A DNA stretch of 64,000 nt from Margaritifera margaritifera (GCA_029931535.1 JAQPZY010000912.1:248001-312000), one strand, 5' to 3'. Positions 12,281 through 30,479 are shown, counted from the stretch's first letter. Program-made: numbers and translations. Notes: a model not told the origin generated them from the sequence alone.

Positions 12281-13648
12281 CCATTTTAGACCTTCTTTCA
12301 GAATATATGATTTTATAAAAACGATTAACTTTGCAGCATTACTTATTATCAAACGATTATTGAGAAAAACGTTGCTGACCAGAGTAATGTCAGTGCCAGA
12401 GAAATGCATTTATGACAGCAAGAAATCGGACTACCCTTCATTAAAATTATATATATATATATATAATTTATTTATTGTTACATTAAAAACCGGAAATCGG
12501 TGCTATGTAAATTGAGCAATGTTGAAGCAATATTATAGAACTGATGATTGAGAGAAGAGCGATAACAGAATCGCATAATTTCAACACCTTCCAACGATAC
12601 ATAGTTTAAAAATAAGTAAAGGAAGGTTAATTTTACTCCAATTGAGTACATTATTCTGGACATAAACAAAGCAATAAACTTTTCCATAACAACAAACGAC
12701 TTTGAATATTTGTAAAATGTTGGTAAAAATTAGGTTATTGACTTTGCCATCAGTTCTTCAGATTTTGAGTCAAATGGGAAGAGTTAGTTTGAGAATGACT
12801 AACAGTAGCATTACATTTGTACATAAAAGTCAAAGATAATTTATTCAAGGAAAACGTGAAGACATGTTCACAGTTTTAGCTACATAGATTTCTTCCCTAA
12901 GCTGTGTTTATATTAGCACTTATCCTGTACACCTTTACACTTTGTGTAAGAAACATACTACTATTGCACATCTATTTCATTTGTAACAAAACCGGTTCGG
13001 TACAGACCAGGGGAGAAAATATGGACAACATTACCTTGGCAGATAAGAGTTAGGGGTTATTGTCAACTATTGTAGCACAAACAAGAAATAATTCGATTTA
13101 TTTTCAGCAGTCATTATTCTCTTGAGCCATGCACAAAGGGATACTTGATTATAGCCAACACATGTTCAAGCTTGAACGCGTGATCATAATGGAGATAGAG
13201 ATTATGAATATGAAAGTAAAAATGATTGAAATAAGTTCATATTACTTTATTCACTGCGTCAATATTGTTTATCAATCCGCTGATAAAATATATACCTTTT
13301 ATTCTTGCTGTCTATCTAGAAGCTATAAACAGAACTGATATACATTTTCTCTCTGTCTATACAATGGACATTCCAAATAGTTTCAGAAAGTTTTGCGCAT
13401 AATAAATAATGGTACATGGCTGCATTGTATTGAATTCAACGGTTTTCAGAGAGGTGATATAAATATTTCATGATTTTAATATCAAGGCAACAGTGTCGGT
13501 ATCCAGATATGGTGTGTATTTGAATACAGGTCACCATGAAGTACGCATGTATCAGCTTTAGATGTAAATGTCGTGAAAAAGTCTGACAGTACTATCTCTA
13601 CAAATGTTTATTATAATATTTTAATAAAAGAATTGATATGTTGTATTC

Positions 13649-13650
<2 letters not shown>
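12281..13650. other. Intergenic sequence with a short (TA)9 tract
   Basis: A (TA)n tract of about 18 bp lies at 12,448-12,465. The rest is AT-rich with no supported gene. Confidence 0.5.
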
Positions 13651-13703
<53 letters not shown>

Positions 13704-13704
13704 A
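13651..13704. repeat. (TA)n microsatellite
   Basis: A run of TA dinucleotides with one TTTA interruption near its end. Not coding. Confidence 0.95.
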
Positions 13705-13986
13705 ATTATATGTATATAATTGTATTATGGCCGTTTGTCTCCATATTGTGATTTCATTTATTCAGTTTTCGAATTCATGTATTTTTCTGATCCAGTTATA
13801 CCAAAGAGATTGTTATGATAATTTTATCATTTAATGAAGTTTTATGTCAATTATGTAAATGTTTATAAATATATACATCGTCATCCGTTTTTTCCAAATA
13901 GTTTGTGCCTGAAGAAGCATACAGTAAATGCGAATCTATTGGCACAAATTCATCGGCGTTTGTGTTGTTTGTTATGTCAAGTATTC

Positions 13987-14872
<886 letters not shown>

Positions 14873-17800
14873 CGCTGAATAATAAGATAGATTAGTACTT
14901 TAATGATTATTGTTAGCATTATTAACACTTTGCTGATATTCTTAACCTACACTTATTGAATAAGATATATTTGTACTTTAATGATTATCGTTAGCATTAT
15001 TAAACGTTTGCTGATATTCTTATCCTACACTTATTGAATAAGATAGATTAGTACTTTAATGATTATTGATAGCATTATTAAAACTTTGCTGATATTAATA
15101 TCCTACACTTATTGAATAATAAGATAGATCAGCACTTTAATGATTATCGTTAGCATTATTAAAACTTTGCTGATATACTTATTCCACACTTATTGAAAAA
15201 TAAGATAGATTAGTACTTTAATGATTATCGTTAGCATTATTAACACTTAGCTGATATTCTCATCCAACACTTATTGAATAAGATAGATTAGTACTTTAAT
15301 GATTATCGTTAGCATTATTAAAACTTTGCTGATATTCTTATCCTTCACTTACTGAATAAGATAGATTAGTACTTCAATGATTATCGTTATTAAAACTTTG
15401 CTGATATTCTTATCCTACACTTCTTGAATAATAAGATAGATCAGTACTTTAATGATTATCGTTAGCATTATTAAAACTTTGCTGATATTCTTATCCTACA
15501 CTTATTGAACATGATAGATTAGTACTTAAATGATTATCGTTAGCATTATTAAAACTTTGCTGATATTCTTATCCTACACTTATTGAATATGATAGATTAG
15601 TACTTTAATGATTATCGTTAGCATTATTAAAACTTTGCTGATATTCTTATCCTACACTTATTGAATAAGATAGATTAGTACTTTAATGATTATCGTTAGC
15701 ATTATTAAAACTTTGCTGATATTCTTATCCTACACTTATTGAATAAGATAGATTAGTACTTTAATGATTATCGTTAGCATTATTAAAACTTTGCTGATAT
15801 TCTTATCCTACACTTATTGAATAAGATAGATTAGTACTTTAATGATTATCGTTAGCATTATTAAAACTTTGCTGATATTCTTATCCTACACTTATTGAAT
15901 AATAAGATAGATTAGTACTTTAATGATTATCGTTAGCATTATTAAAACTTTGCTGATATTCTTATCCTGCACTTATTGAATATGATAGATTAGTAATTTA
16001 ATGATTATCGCTGGCATTATTAAAACTTTGCTGATATTCTTATTCTACAGTTATTGAATAAGACAGATTAGTACTTTAATGATTATCGTTAGCATTATTA
16101 AAACTTTGCTGATATTCTTATCCTACACTTATTGAATAAGATAGATTAGTACTTTAATGATTATCGTTAGCATTATTAAAACTGTGCTGATATTCTTATC
16201 CTACACTTATTGAATAATAAGATAGATCAGTACTTTAATGATTATCGTTAGCATTATTAAAACTTTGCTGATATTCTTATCCCACACTTATTGAATAAAA
16301 AGATAGATCAGTACTTTAATGATTATCGTTAGCATTATTAAAACTGTGCATATATTCTTATCCTAAACTTATTGAATAATAAGATAGATTAGTCCTTTAG
16401 TGATTATCGTTAGCATTATTAAAACTTTGCTGATATTCTTATCCTACACTTATTGAATAAGATAGATTAGTACTTTAATGATTATCGTTAGCATTATTAA
16501 AACTTTGCTGATATTCTTATCCTACACTTATTGAATAAGATAGATTAGTACTTTAATGATTATCGTTAGCATTAATAAAACTTTGCTGATATTCTTATCC
16601 AACACTTTTTGAATAAGATAGATTAGTTCTTTAATGATTATCGTTAGCATTATTAAAACTTTGCTGATATTTTTTTCCAACACTTATTGAATAAGATAGA
16701 TTAGTACTTTAATGATTATTGTTAGCATTATTAAAACTTTGCTGATATTCTTATCCTACACTTATTAAATAATAAGATAGATTAGTACTTTAATGATTAT
16801 CGTTAGCATTATTAAAACTTTGCTGATATTCTTATCCTACACTTATTGAATAAGATAGATTAGTACTTTAATGATTATCGTTAGCATTATTAAAACTTTG
16901 CTGATATTCTTATCCTACACTTATTAAATAAGATAGATTAGTACTTTAATGATTATCGTTAGCATTATTAAAACTTTGCTGATATTCTTATCCTACACTT
17001 ATTGAATAAGATAGATTAGTACTTTAATGATTATCGTTAGCATTATTAAAACTTTGCTGATATTCTTATCCTACACTTATTGAATAAGATAGATTAGTAC
17101 TTTAATGATTATCGTTAGCATTATTAAAACTTTGCTGATATTCTTATCCTACACTTATTGAATAAGATAGATTAGTACTTTAATGATTATCGTTAGCATT
17201 ATTAAAACTTTGCTGATATTCTTATCCTACACTTATTGAATAAGATAGATTAGTACTTTAATGATTATCGTTAGCATTATTAAAACTTTGCTGATATTCT
17301 TATCCTACACTTATTGAATAATAAGATAGATCAGTACTTTAATGATTATCGTTAGCATTATTAAAACTTTGCTGATATTCTTATCCTACACTTATTGAAT
17401 AAGATAGATTAGTATTTCAATGATTATCGTTAGCATTATTAAAACTTTGCTGATATTCTTATCCTACACTTATTGAATAAGATAGATTAGTACTTTAATG
17501 ATTATCGTTAGCATTATTAAAACTTTGCTGATATTCTTATCCTACACTTATTGAATAATAAGATAGATTAGTACTTTAATGATTATCGTTAGCATTATTG
17601 ACACTTTGCTGATGTTCTTATCCTACACTAATTAAATAAGATAGACTAGTACTTTAATGACTATCCTTAGCATTATTAAAACTGTGCTGATATTCTTATT
17701 CTACACTTATTGAATACAACACAGATTACTACTTTAATGATTATCGTTAGCATTATTAAAACTTTGCTGATATTCTTATCCTACACTTATTGAATAAGAT

Positions 17801-20800
17801 AGATTAGTACTTTAATGATTATCGTTAGCATTAATAAAACTTTGCTGATATTCTTATCCTACACTTATTGAATAAGATAGATAAGTTCTTTAATGATTAT
17901 CGTTAGCATTATTAAAACCTTGCTGATATTTTTTTTCCATCACTTATTGAATAAGATAGATTAGTACTTTAATGATTATTGTTAGCATTATTAAAACTTT
18001 GCTGATATTCTTATCCTACACTTATTGAATAAGATAGATTAGTACTTTAATGATTATCGTTAGCATTATTAAAACTTTGCTGATATTCTTATCCTACACT
18101 TATTGAATAAGATAGATTAGTACTTTAATGATTATCGTTAGCATTATTAAAACTTTGCTGATATTCTTATCCTACACTTATTGAATAAGATAGATTAGTA
18201 CTTTAATGATTATTGTTAGCATTATTAAAACTTTGCTGATATTCTTATCCTACACTTATTGAATAAGATAGATTAGTACTTTAATGATTATCGTTAGCAT
18301 TATTAAAACTTTGCTGATATTCTTATCCTACACTTATTGAATAATAAGATAGATTAGTACTTTAATGATTATCGTTAGCATTATTAAAACTTTGCTGATA
18401 TTCTTATCCTACACTTATTGAATAAGATAGATTAGTACTTTAATGATTATCGTTAGCATTATTAAAACTTTGCTGATATTCTTATCCTACACTTATTGAA
18501 TAAGATAGATTAGTACTTTAATGATTATCGTTAGCATTATTAAAACTTTGCTGATATTCTTATCCTACACTTATTGAATAAGATAGATTAGTACTTTAAT
18601 GATTATCGTTAGCATTATTAAAACTTTGCTGATATTCTTATCCTACACTTATTGAATAAGATACATTAGTACTTTAATGATTATCGTTAGCATTATTAAA
18701 ACTTTGCTGATATTCTTATCCTGCACCTATTGAATAAGATAAGATAGATTAGTACTTTAATGATTATCGTTAGCATTATTAAAACTTTGCTGATATTCTT
18801 ATCCTACACTTATTGAATAAGATAGATTAGTACTTTAATGATAATCGTTAGCATTATTAAAACTTTGCTGATATTCTTATCCTACACTTATTGAATAAGA
18901 TACATTAGTTCTTTAATGATTATTGTTAGCATTATTAAAACTTTGCTGATATTCTTATCCAACACTTATTAAATAGGAAGATAGATTAGTACTTTAATGA
19001 TTATCGTTAGCATTATTAAAACTTTGCTGATATTCTTATCTTACACTTATTAAATAATAAGATAGATTAGTACTTTAATGATTATCGTTAGCATTATTAA
19101 AACTTTGCTGATATTCTTATCCTACACTTATTGAATAAGATAGATTAGTACTTTAATGATTATCGTTAGCATTATTAAAACTTTGCTGATATTCTTATCC
19201 TACACTTATTGAATAAGATAGATTAGTACTTTAATGATTATCGTTAGCATTATTAAAACTTTGCTGATATTCTTATCCTACACTTATTGAACAAGATAGA
19301 TTAGTACTTTAATGATTATCGTTAGCATTATTAAACTTTGCTGATATTCTTATCCAACACTTTTTGAATAAGATAGATTAGTTCTTTAATGATTATCGTT
19401 AGCATTATTAAAACCTTGCTGATATTATTTTTCCAACACTTATTGAATAAGATATATTAGTACTTTAATGATTATTGTTAGCATTATTAAAACTTTGCTG
19501 ATATTCTTATCCTACACTTATTGAATAAGATAGATTAGTACTTTAATGATTATCGTTAGCATTATTAAAACTTTGCTGATATTCTTATCCTACACTTATT
19601 GAATAAGATAGATTAGTACTTTAATGATTATCGTTAGCATTATTAAAACTTTGCTGATATTCTTATCCTACACTTATTGAATAATAAGATAGATTAGTAC
19701 TTTAATGATTATCGTTAGCATTATTAAAACTTTGCTGATATTTATTTCATACACTTATTCAATAAGATAAATAAGTATTTTAATGATAATTGTTAGCATT
19801 ATTAAAAATTTGCTGATAATCTTCTCCTACACTTATTAAAAAATAAGATAGATTAGTACTTTAATGATTATCGTTAGCACTATTAAAACTTTGCTGATAT
19901 TCTTATCCTACACTTATTGAATAAGATAGATTAGTACTTTAATGATTATCGTTAGCATTATTAAAACTTTGCTGATATTCTTATCCTACACTTATTGAAT
20001 AAGATAGATTAGTACTTTAATGATTATCGTTAGCATTATTAAAACTTTGCTGATATTCTTATCCTACACTTATTGAATAAGATAGATTAGTACTTTAATG
20101 ATTATCGTTAGCATTATTAAAACTTTGCTGATATTCTTATCCAACACTTTTTGAATAAGATAGATTAGTACTTTAATGATTATCGTTTGCATTATGAAAA
20201 CTTTGCTGATATTTTTTTTCTACACTTATTGAATAAGATAGAATAGAACTTTAATGATTATTGTTAGCATTATTAAAAATTTCCTGATATCCTTATCCTA
20301 CATTTTTTAAAAAATAAGATAGATTAGTACTTTAATGATTATCGTTAGCATTATTAAAACTTTGCTGATATTCTTATCCTACACTTATTGAATAAGATAG
20401 ATTAGTACTTTAATGATTATCGTTAGCATTATTAAAACTTTGCTGATATTCTTATCCTACACTTATTGAATAATAAGATAGATTAGTACTTTAATGATTA
20501 TCGTTAGCATTATTAAAACTTTGCTGATATTCTTATCCTACACTTATTGAATATGATAGATTAGTACTTTAATGATTATCGTTAGCATTATTAAAACTTT
20601 GCTGATATTCTTATCCTACACTTATTGAAAACAGATAGATTAGAACTTTAGTGATTATCGTTAGCATTATTTAAACTTTTCTGATATTCTTATCCTACAT
20701 TTATTGAATATGATAGATTAGTACTTTAATGATTATCGTTTGTTTTATTTAAACTTTGCTGATATTCTTATCCTACACTTATTGAATAATAAGATAGATT

Positions 20801-23800
20801 AGTACTTTAATGATTATCGTTAGCATTATTAAAACTTTGCTGATATTCTTATCCTACACTTATTGAATATGAGAGATTAGTACTTTAATGATTATCGTTA
20901 GTATTATTAAAACTTTGCTGATATTATTATCCTACTCTTATTGAATAATAACATAGATTTGTACCTTAATGATTATCGTTAGCATAATTTAAACTTTGCT
21001 GATATTCTTATCCTACACGTATTGAATAAGATAGATTAGTACTTTAATGATTATATTAGCATTATTAAAACTTTGCTGATATTCTTATCCTACACTTATT
21101 GAATAAGATAGATTAGTACTTTAATGATTATCGTTAGCATTATTAAAACTTTGCTGATATTCTTATCCTACACTTATTGAATAAGATAGATTAGTACTTT
21201 AATGATTATCGTTAGCATTATTAAAACTTTGCTGATATTCTTATCCTACACTTATTGAATAAGATAGATTAGTACTTTAATGATTATCGTTAGCACTAAA
21301 ATTTGCTAATATTCTTTTCCTACACTTATTGGACATGATAGGTTAGGACTTTAATGATTTTCGTTAGCATTATTAAAACTTTGCTGATATTCTTATCCTA
21401 CATTTATTGAATTATAAGATAGATTAGTACTTTAATGATTATCGTTAGCATTATTAAAACTTTGCTGATATTCTTATCCTACACTTATTGAGTAAAATAG
21501 ATTAGTACTTTAATGATTATCGTTAGCATTATTAAAACTTTGCTGATATTCTTATTTTACACTTATTGAATAAGATAGATTAGTACTTTAATGATTATCG
21601 TTAGCATTATTAAAACTGTGCTGATATTCTTATCCTACACTTATTGAATAATAAGAATGATCAGTACTTTAATGATTATCGTTAGCATTATTAAAACTTT
21701 GCTGATATTCTTATCCTACACTTATTGAATAATAAGATAGATTCGTACTTTAGTGATTATCGTTAGCATTATTAAAACTTTTCTGATATTCTTATCCTTA
21801 CTTATTGAATATGATAGATCAGTACTTTAATGATTATCGTTAGCATTATTAAAACTTTGCTGATGTTATTATCCTACACGTATTGAATAAGATAGATTAG
21901 TACTGAAATGATTATCGTTAGCATTATTAAAACTTTGCTAATATTCTTATCCTACACTTTTTGAATAAGATAGATTAGTACTTTAATGATTATCGTTTGC
22001 ATTATTAAAACTTTGCTGATATTCTTATCCTACTTGAATAAGATAGATTAGTACTTTAATGATTATCGTTAGCATTATTAAAACTTTGCCGATATTCTTT
22101 TCCTACACTTATATAATAATGAGATAGATTAGTAATTTAATGATTATCGTTAGCATTATTAAAACTTTGTTGATATTTTTTTCCAACACTTATTGAATAA
22201 GAAAGATTAGTTCTTTGATGATACTTGTTAGCATTATTAAAACTTTGCTGATATTCTGATCCCACACTTATTAAATAATAAGATAGATTAGTACTTTAAT
22301 GAATATCGTCAGCATAATTAAAACTTTGCTGATATTCTTATCCTACACTTATTGAATAAGATAGATTAGTACTTTAATGATTATCGTTAGCATTATTAAA
22401 ACTTTGCTGATATTCTTATCCTACACTTATTGAATAAGATAGATTAGTACTTTAATGATTATCGTTAGCATTATTAAAACTTTGCTGATATTCTTATCCT
22501 ACACTTATTGAATAAGATAGATTAGTACTTTAATGATTATCGTTTGCATTATTAAAACTTTGCTGATATTCTTATCCTACTTGAATAAGATAGATTAGTA
22601 CTTTAATGATTATCGTTGGCATTATTAAAACTTTGCTGATATTCTTTTCCCACACTTATTAAATAAGATTAATTAGTACTTTAATGATTATTGTTAGGTT
22701 TATTAAAACTTTGCTGATATTCTTATCCTACACTTATTGAATAAGATAGATTAGTACTTTGATGATTATCGTTAGCATTATTAAGACTTTGCTGATATTC
22801 TCATCCAACACTTATTGAATAAGATAGATTAGAACCTTAATGATTATCGTTAGCATTATTAAAACTTTGCTGATATTCTTATCCTACACTTAATGAATAA
22901 GATATATTAGTACTTTAATGATTATTGTTATCATTATTAAAACTTTGCTGATATTCTTATCCTACACTTATTAAATAATAAGATTAGTTCTTTAATGATT
23001 ATCGTTAGCATTATTAAAACTTTGCTGATATTCTTATCCTACACTTATTGAATAAGATAGATTAGTACTTTAATGATTATCGTTAGCATTATTAAAACTT
23101 TGCTGATATTCTTATCCAACACTTATTGAATAAGATAGATTAGTACTTTAATGATTATCGTTAGCATTATTAAAACTTTGCTGATATTCTTATCCTACAC
23201 TTATTGAATAAGATAGATTAGTACTTTAATGATTATCGTTAGCATTATTAAAACTTTGCTGATATTCTTATCCTACACTTATTGAATAAGATAGATTAGT
23301 ACTTTAATGATTATTGTTAGCATTATTAAACCTTTGCTGATATTCTTATCCAACACTTATTAAATAATAAGCATGATTAGCACTTTAATGAATATCGTTA
23401 GCATTATTGAAACTTTGCTGATATTCTTATCCTACACTTATTGAACAAGATAGATTAGTACTTTAATGATTATCGTTAGCATTATTAAACTTTGCTGATA
23501 TTCTTATCCAACACTTTTTGAATAAGATAGATTAGTTCTTTAATGAATATCGTTAACATTATTAACACTTTGCTGATATTCTTATCCTACACTAATTAAA
23601 TAAGATAGACTAGTACTTTAATGATTATCGTTAGCATTATTAAAATTGTGCTGATATTCTTATCCTACACTTATTGAATCTAAGACAGATTACTACTTTA
23701 ATGATTATCGTTAGCATTATTAAAACTTTGCTGATATTCTTATCCTACACTTATTGAATAAGATAGATTAGTACCTTAATGGTTATCGCTAGCATTATTA

Positions 23801-26800
23801 AAACTTTGCTGATATTATTTTTCCTACACTTATTGATTAATATAGATTAGTACTTTAATGAATAATGTTAGCATTATTAAAACTTTGCTGATGTTCTTAT
23901 CCTACACTTTTTAAATAATAAGATAGATTAGTACTTTAATGATTATCGTTAGCATTATTAAAACTTTGCTGATATTCTTATCCTACACTTATTGAATAAG
24001 ATAGATTAGTACTTTAATGATTATCGTTGGCATTATTAAAACTTTGCTGATATTCTTATCCCACACTTATCGAATAAGATAGATTAGTACTTAAATGATT
24101 ATCGTTAGCATTATTAAAACTTTGCTGATATTCTTATCCTACGATTATTGAATAAGATAGATTAGTACTTTAATGATTATCGTTAGCATTATTAACACTT
24201 TGCTGATATTCTTATCCACCCCCTGTTGAATAATAAGATATATTAGTACTTTAAAGATTATCGTTAGCATTATTAACACTTTGCTGATATTCTTATCCTA
24301 CACTTATTGAATAAGATAGATTAGTACTTTAATGATTATCGTTAGCATTATTAAAACTTTGCTGATATTCTTATCCTACACTTATTGAATAATAAGATAG
24401 ATTAGTACTTTAATGATTATCGTTAGCATTATTAAAACTTTGCTGATATTCTTATCCTACACTTATTGAATAAGATAGATTAGTACTTTAATGATTATCG
24501 TTAGCATTATTAAAACTTTGCTGATATTCTTATCCTACACTTATTGAATAAGATAGATTAGTACTTTAATGATTATCGTTAGCATTATTAAAACTTTGCT
24601 GATATTCTTATCCTACACTTATTGAATATGATAGATTAGTACTTTAATGATTATCGTTAGCATTATTAAAACTTTGCTGATATTCTTATCCTACACTTAT
24701 TGAATAAAAAGATAGATTTGTACTTTAATGATTATCGTTAGCATTATTAAAACTTTGCTGATATTCTTATCCTACACTTATTGAATAAGATAGATTAGTA
24801 CTTTAATGATTATCGTTAGCATTATTAAAACTTTGCTGATATTCTTATCCTACACTTATTGAATAAGATAGATTAGTACTTTAATGATTATCGTTAGCAT
24901 TATTAAAACTTTGCTGATATTCTTATCCTACAGTTATTGAATAAGATAGATTAGTAGATTAATGATTATTGTTAGCATTATTAAAACTTTGCTGATATTC
25001 TTATCCTACACTTATTGAATAAGATAGATTAGTACTTTAATGATTATCGTTAGCATTATTAAGACTTTGCTGATATTCTCATCCAACACTTATTGAATAA
25101 GGTAGATTAGAACCTTAATGATTATCGTTAGGATTATTAAAACTTAGCTGATATTCTTATCCTACACTTATTGAATAAGATATATTAGCACTTTAATGAT
25201 TATTGTTAGTATTATTAAAACTTTGCTGATATTCTTATCCTACACTTATTAAATAATAAGTAATATTAGTTCTTTAATGATTACCGTTTGCATTATTAAA
25301 ACTTTGCTGATATTCTTTTCCTACACTTATTGAATAAGATAGATTAGAACCTTAATGATTATCGCTAGCAGTTATAAACTTTGCTGATATTCTTTTCCCA
25401 CACTTATTGAATAAGATAGATTAGTACTTTAATGAGTATCGTTGGCATTATTAAAACGTTGCTGATATTCGTTTCCTACACTTATTGAATAAGATAGGTT
25501 AGTACTTTAATGATCATCGTTAGCATTATTAAAACTTTGCTGATATTCTTATCCTGCACTTGTTGATTAAGATAGATTAGTACTTTAATGATTATCGTTA
25601 GCATTATTAAAACTTTGCTGATATTCTTATCCTACACTTATTAAATAATAAGATAGATTAGTACTTTAATGATTATCGTTAGCATTATTAAAACTTTGCT
25701 GATATTCTTATCCTACACTTATTGAATAAGATAGATTAGTACTTTAATGATTATCGTTAGCATTATTAAAACTTTGCTGATATTCTTATCCTACACTTAT
25801 TGAATAAGATAGATTAGTACTTTAATGATTATCGTTAGCATTATTAAAACTTTGCTGATATTCTTATCCTACACTTATTGAATAAGATAGATTAGTACTT
25901 TAATGATTATCGTTAGCATTATTAAAACTTTGCTGATATTCTTATCCTACACTTATTAAATAAGATAGATTAGTACTTTAATGATTATCGTTAGCATTAT
26001 TAAAACTTTGCTGATATTCTTATCCTACGCTTATTGAATAAGATAGATTAGTACTTTAATGATTATCGTTAGCATTATTAAAACTTTGCTGATATTCTTA
26101 TCCTACACTTATTGAATAAGATAGATTACAACTTTAATGATTATTGTTAGCATTATTAAAACTTTGCTGATATTCTTATCCGACACTTATTGAATAAGAT
26201 AGATTAGTACTTTAATGATTATCGTTAGCATTATTAAAAATTTGCTGATATTCTTATCCTACAATCATTGAATAAGATAGACTAGAACTTTAATGATAAT
26301 CGTTAGCATTATTAAAACTTTGCTGATATCCTTATCCTACACTTATTAAATAAGATAAATTATTACTTTAATGATTATTGTTAGCATTATTAAACCTTTG
26401 CTGATATTCTAATCCAACACTTATTAAATAATAAGAATGATTAGCACTTTAATGATTATCGTTGACATTATTAAAACTTTGCTGATATTCTTATCCTACA
26501 CTTATTGAATAAGATAGATTAGTACTTTAATGATTATCGTTAGCATTATTAAAACTTTGCTGATATTCTTATCCTACACTTATTGAATAAGATAGATTAG
26601 AACTTTAATGATTATCGTTAGCATTATTAAAACTTTGCTGATATTCTTATCCCACACTTATTGAATAAGATAGATTAGTACTTAAATGATTATCGTTAGC
26701 ATTATTAAAACTTTGCTGATATTCTTATCCTACACTTATTGAATAAGATAGATTAGTACTTTAATGATTATCGTTAGCATTATTAAAACTTTGCTGATAT

Positions 26801-29800
26801 TCTTATCCTACACTTATTGAATAAGATAGATTAGTACTTTAATGATTATCGTTAGCATTATTAAAACTTTGCTGATATTCTTATCCTACACTTATTGAAT
26901 AATAAGATAGATTAGTACTTTAATGATTATCGTTAGCATTATTAAAACTTTGCTGATATTCTTATCCTACACTTATTGAATAAGATAGATTAGTACTTTA
27001 ATGATTATCGTTAGCATTATTAAAACTTTGCTGATATTCTTATCCTACACTTATTGAATAAGATGTATTAGTACTTTAATGATTATTGTTAGCATTATTA
27101 AAACTTTGCTGATATTCTTATCCTACACTTATTAAATAAGATAGATTAGTACTTTAATGATTATCGTTAGCATTATTAAAACTTTGCTGATATTCTTATC
27201 CTACACTTATTGAATAAGATAGATTAGTACTTTAATGATTATCGTTAGCATTATTAAAACTTTGCTGATATTCTTATCCTACACTTATTGAATAAGATAG
27301 ATTAGTACTTTAATGATTATCGTTAGCATTATTAAAACTTTGCTGATATTCTTATCCTACACTTATTGAATAAGATAGATTAGTACTTTAATGATTATCG
27401 TTAGCATTATTAAAACTTTGCTGATATTCTTATCCTACACTTATTGAATAAGATAGATTAGTACTTTAATGATTATCGTTAGCATTATTAAAACTTTGCT
27501 GATATTTTTTTCCTACACTTATTGAATAAGACAGATTAGTACCTTAATGATTATTGTTAGCATTATTAAAACTTTGCTGATAATCTTCTCCTATACTTAT
27601 TAAATAATAAGATAGATTAGTACTTTAATGATTATCGTTAGCATTATTAAAACTTTGCTGATATTATTATCCAACACTTTTTGAATAAGATAGATTAGTA
27701 CTTTAATGGTTATTGTTAGTATTATTAAAAATGTGCTGATATTCTTATCCTACACTTTTTAAATAATAAGAATGATTAGTACTTTAATGATTATCGTTTG
27801 CTTTATTAAAACTTTGCTGATATTCTTATCCTACTTGAATAAGATAGATTAGTACTTTAATGATTATCGTTAGCATTATTAAAACTTTGCCGATATTCTT
27901 ATCCTACTTGAATAAGATAGATTAGTACTTTCATGATTATCGTTAGCATTCTTAAAAATTTGCTGATATTCTTATTCTACACTTATTGAATAAGATAGAC
28001 CAGAACTTTAATGATTATCGTTAGCATTATTAAAACTTTGCTGATAATCTTATCCTACACTTATTAAATCAGATAAATTATTACTTTAATGATTATTGTT
28101 AGCATTATTAAACCTTTGCTGATATTCTTATCCAACACTTTTTCAATAAGATAGATTGGTACTTTAATGATTATCGTTAGCATTATTAAAACTATGCTGA
28201 TATTTTTTCCCTACACTTATTGAATAAGATAGATTAGAACTTTATTGATTATTGTTAGCATTATTAAAACTTTGCTGATATTCTTATCCTACAATTATTA
28301 AATAATTAGATAGAATAGAACTTTAATGATTATCGTTTACATTATTAAAACTTTGCTTATATTCTTATCCTACACTTATTAAATAATAAGAAAAGATTAG
28401 AACTTTAATGAATATCGTTAGCATCATTAAAACTTTGCTGATATTCTTATCCCCCACTTATTGAATAAGATAGATTAGTACTTTAATGATTATCGTTGGC
28501 ATTATTGAAACTTTGCTGATATTCTTATCCCACACTTATTGAATAAGATAGATTAGTACTTTAATGATTATCGTTAGCATTATTAAAACTTTGCTGATAT
28601 TTATTCATACACTTATTCAATAAGATAGGTTAGTACTTTAATGATTATCGTTTGCATTATGAAAACTTTGCTGATATTCTTATCCTACACTTATTAAATA
28701 ATAAGAAAAGATTAGTACTTAATGAATATCGTTAGCATCATTAAAACTTTGCGGATATTCTTATCCTACACTTATTAGATAATAAGATAGATTAGTACTT
28801 TAAAGAATATCGTTGGCATTATTAAAACTTTGCTGATATTCTTATCCTACACTTATTGAATAAGATAGATTAGTACTTTAATGATTATCGTTAGCATTAT
28901 TAAAACTTTGCTGATATTCTTATCCTACACTTATTGAATAAGATAGATTAGTACTTTAATGATTATCGTTAGCATTATTAAAACTTTGCTGATATTTTTT
29001 TCCTACACTTATTGAATAAGATAGATTAGTACTTTAATGATTATTGTTAGCATTATTAAAACTTTGCTGATATTCTTATCCTACACTTATTGAATAAGAT
29101 AGATTAGTACTTTAATGATTATCGTTAGCATTATTAAAACTTTGCTGATATTCTTATCCTACACTTATTGAATAAGATAGATTAGTACTTTAATGATTAT
29201 CGTTAGCATTATTAAAACTTTGCTGATATTCTTATCCTACACTTATTGAATAAGATAGATTAGTACTTTAATGATTATCGTTAGCATTATTAAAACTTTG
29301 CTGATATTCTTATCCTACACTTATTGAATAAGATAGATTAGTACTTTAATGATTATCGTTAGCATTATTAAAACTTTGCTGATATTCTTATCCTACACTT
29401 ATTGAATAAGATAGATTAGTACTTTAATGATTATTGTTAGCATTATTAAAACTTTGCTGATATTCTTATCCTACACTTATTAAATAATAAGATAGATTAG
29501 TACTTTAATGATTATCGTTAGCATTATTAAAACTTTGCTGATATTCTTATCCTACACTTATTGAATAAGATAGATTAGTACTTTAATGATTATCGTTAGC
29601 ATTATTAAAACTTTGCTGATATTCTTATTCTACACTTCTTTAATAATAAGATAGATTAGTACTTTAATGATTATCGTTAGCATTATTAAAACTTTGCTGA
29701 TATTCTTATCCTACACTTATTGAATAAGATAGATTAGTACTTTAATGATTATCGTTAGCATTATTAAAACTTTGCTGATATTCTTATCCTACACTTATTG

Positions 29801-30479
29801 AATAAGATAGATTAGTACTTTAATGATTATCGTTAGCATTATTAAAACTTTGCTGATATTTTTTTCCTACACTTATTGAATAAGATAGATTAGTACTTTA
29901 ATGATTATCGTTAGCATTATTAAAACTTTGCTGATATTCTTATCCTACACTTATTGAATAAGATAGATTAGTACTTTAATGATTATTGTTAGCATTATTA
30001 AAACGTTGCTGATTATCATCTCCTACACTTATTAAATAATCAGATAGATCAGCCCTTTAATGATTATCGTTAGCATTATTAAAACTTTTCTGATATTTTT
30101 TTCCTACACTTACTGAATAAGACAGATTTGTACCATAATGATTATTGTTGGCATTATTTAAACTTTGCTGATATTCTTATCCTACACTTATTAAATAATA
30201 AGTATGATTAGTACTTTAATGAATATCGCTTGCATTATTAAAACTTTGCTGATATTCTTATCCTACACTTATTGAACAAGATAGATTAGTACTTTAATGA
30301 TTATCGTTAGCATTATTAAAACTTTGCTGATATTTATTTCATACAATTATTCAATAAGATAGATTAGTACTTTAATGATTTTCGTTAGCATTATTAAAAC
30401 TTTGCTGGTGTTCTTATCCTACAGTTGTTGGATAAGTTCGGTTAGCACTTTAATGATTATTGTTAGCATTATTAAAACT

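Noticed and set aside
12096..12409. Tyr/Ile-repeat proteins across (TA)n tracts (also near 13.65, 13.99, 53.04 and 57.2 kb)
   Set aside because: These are dinucleotide repeats read as codons; there is no non-repeat coding context.
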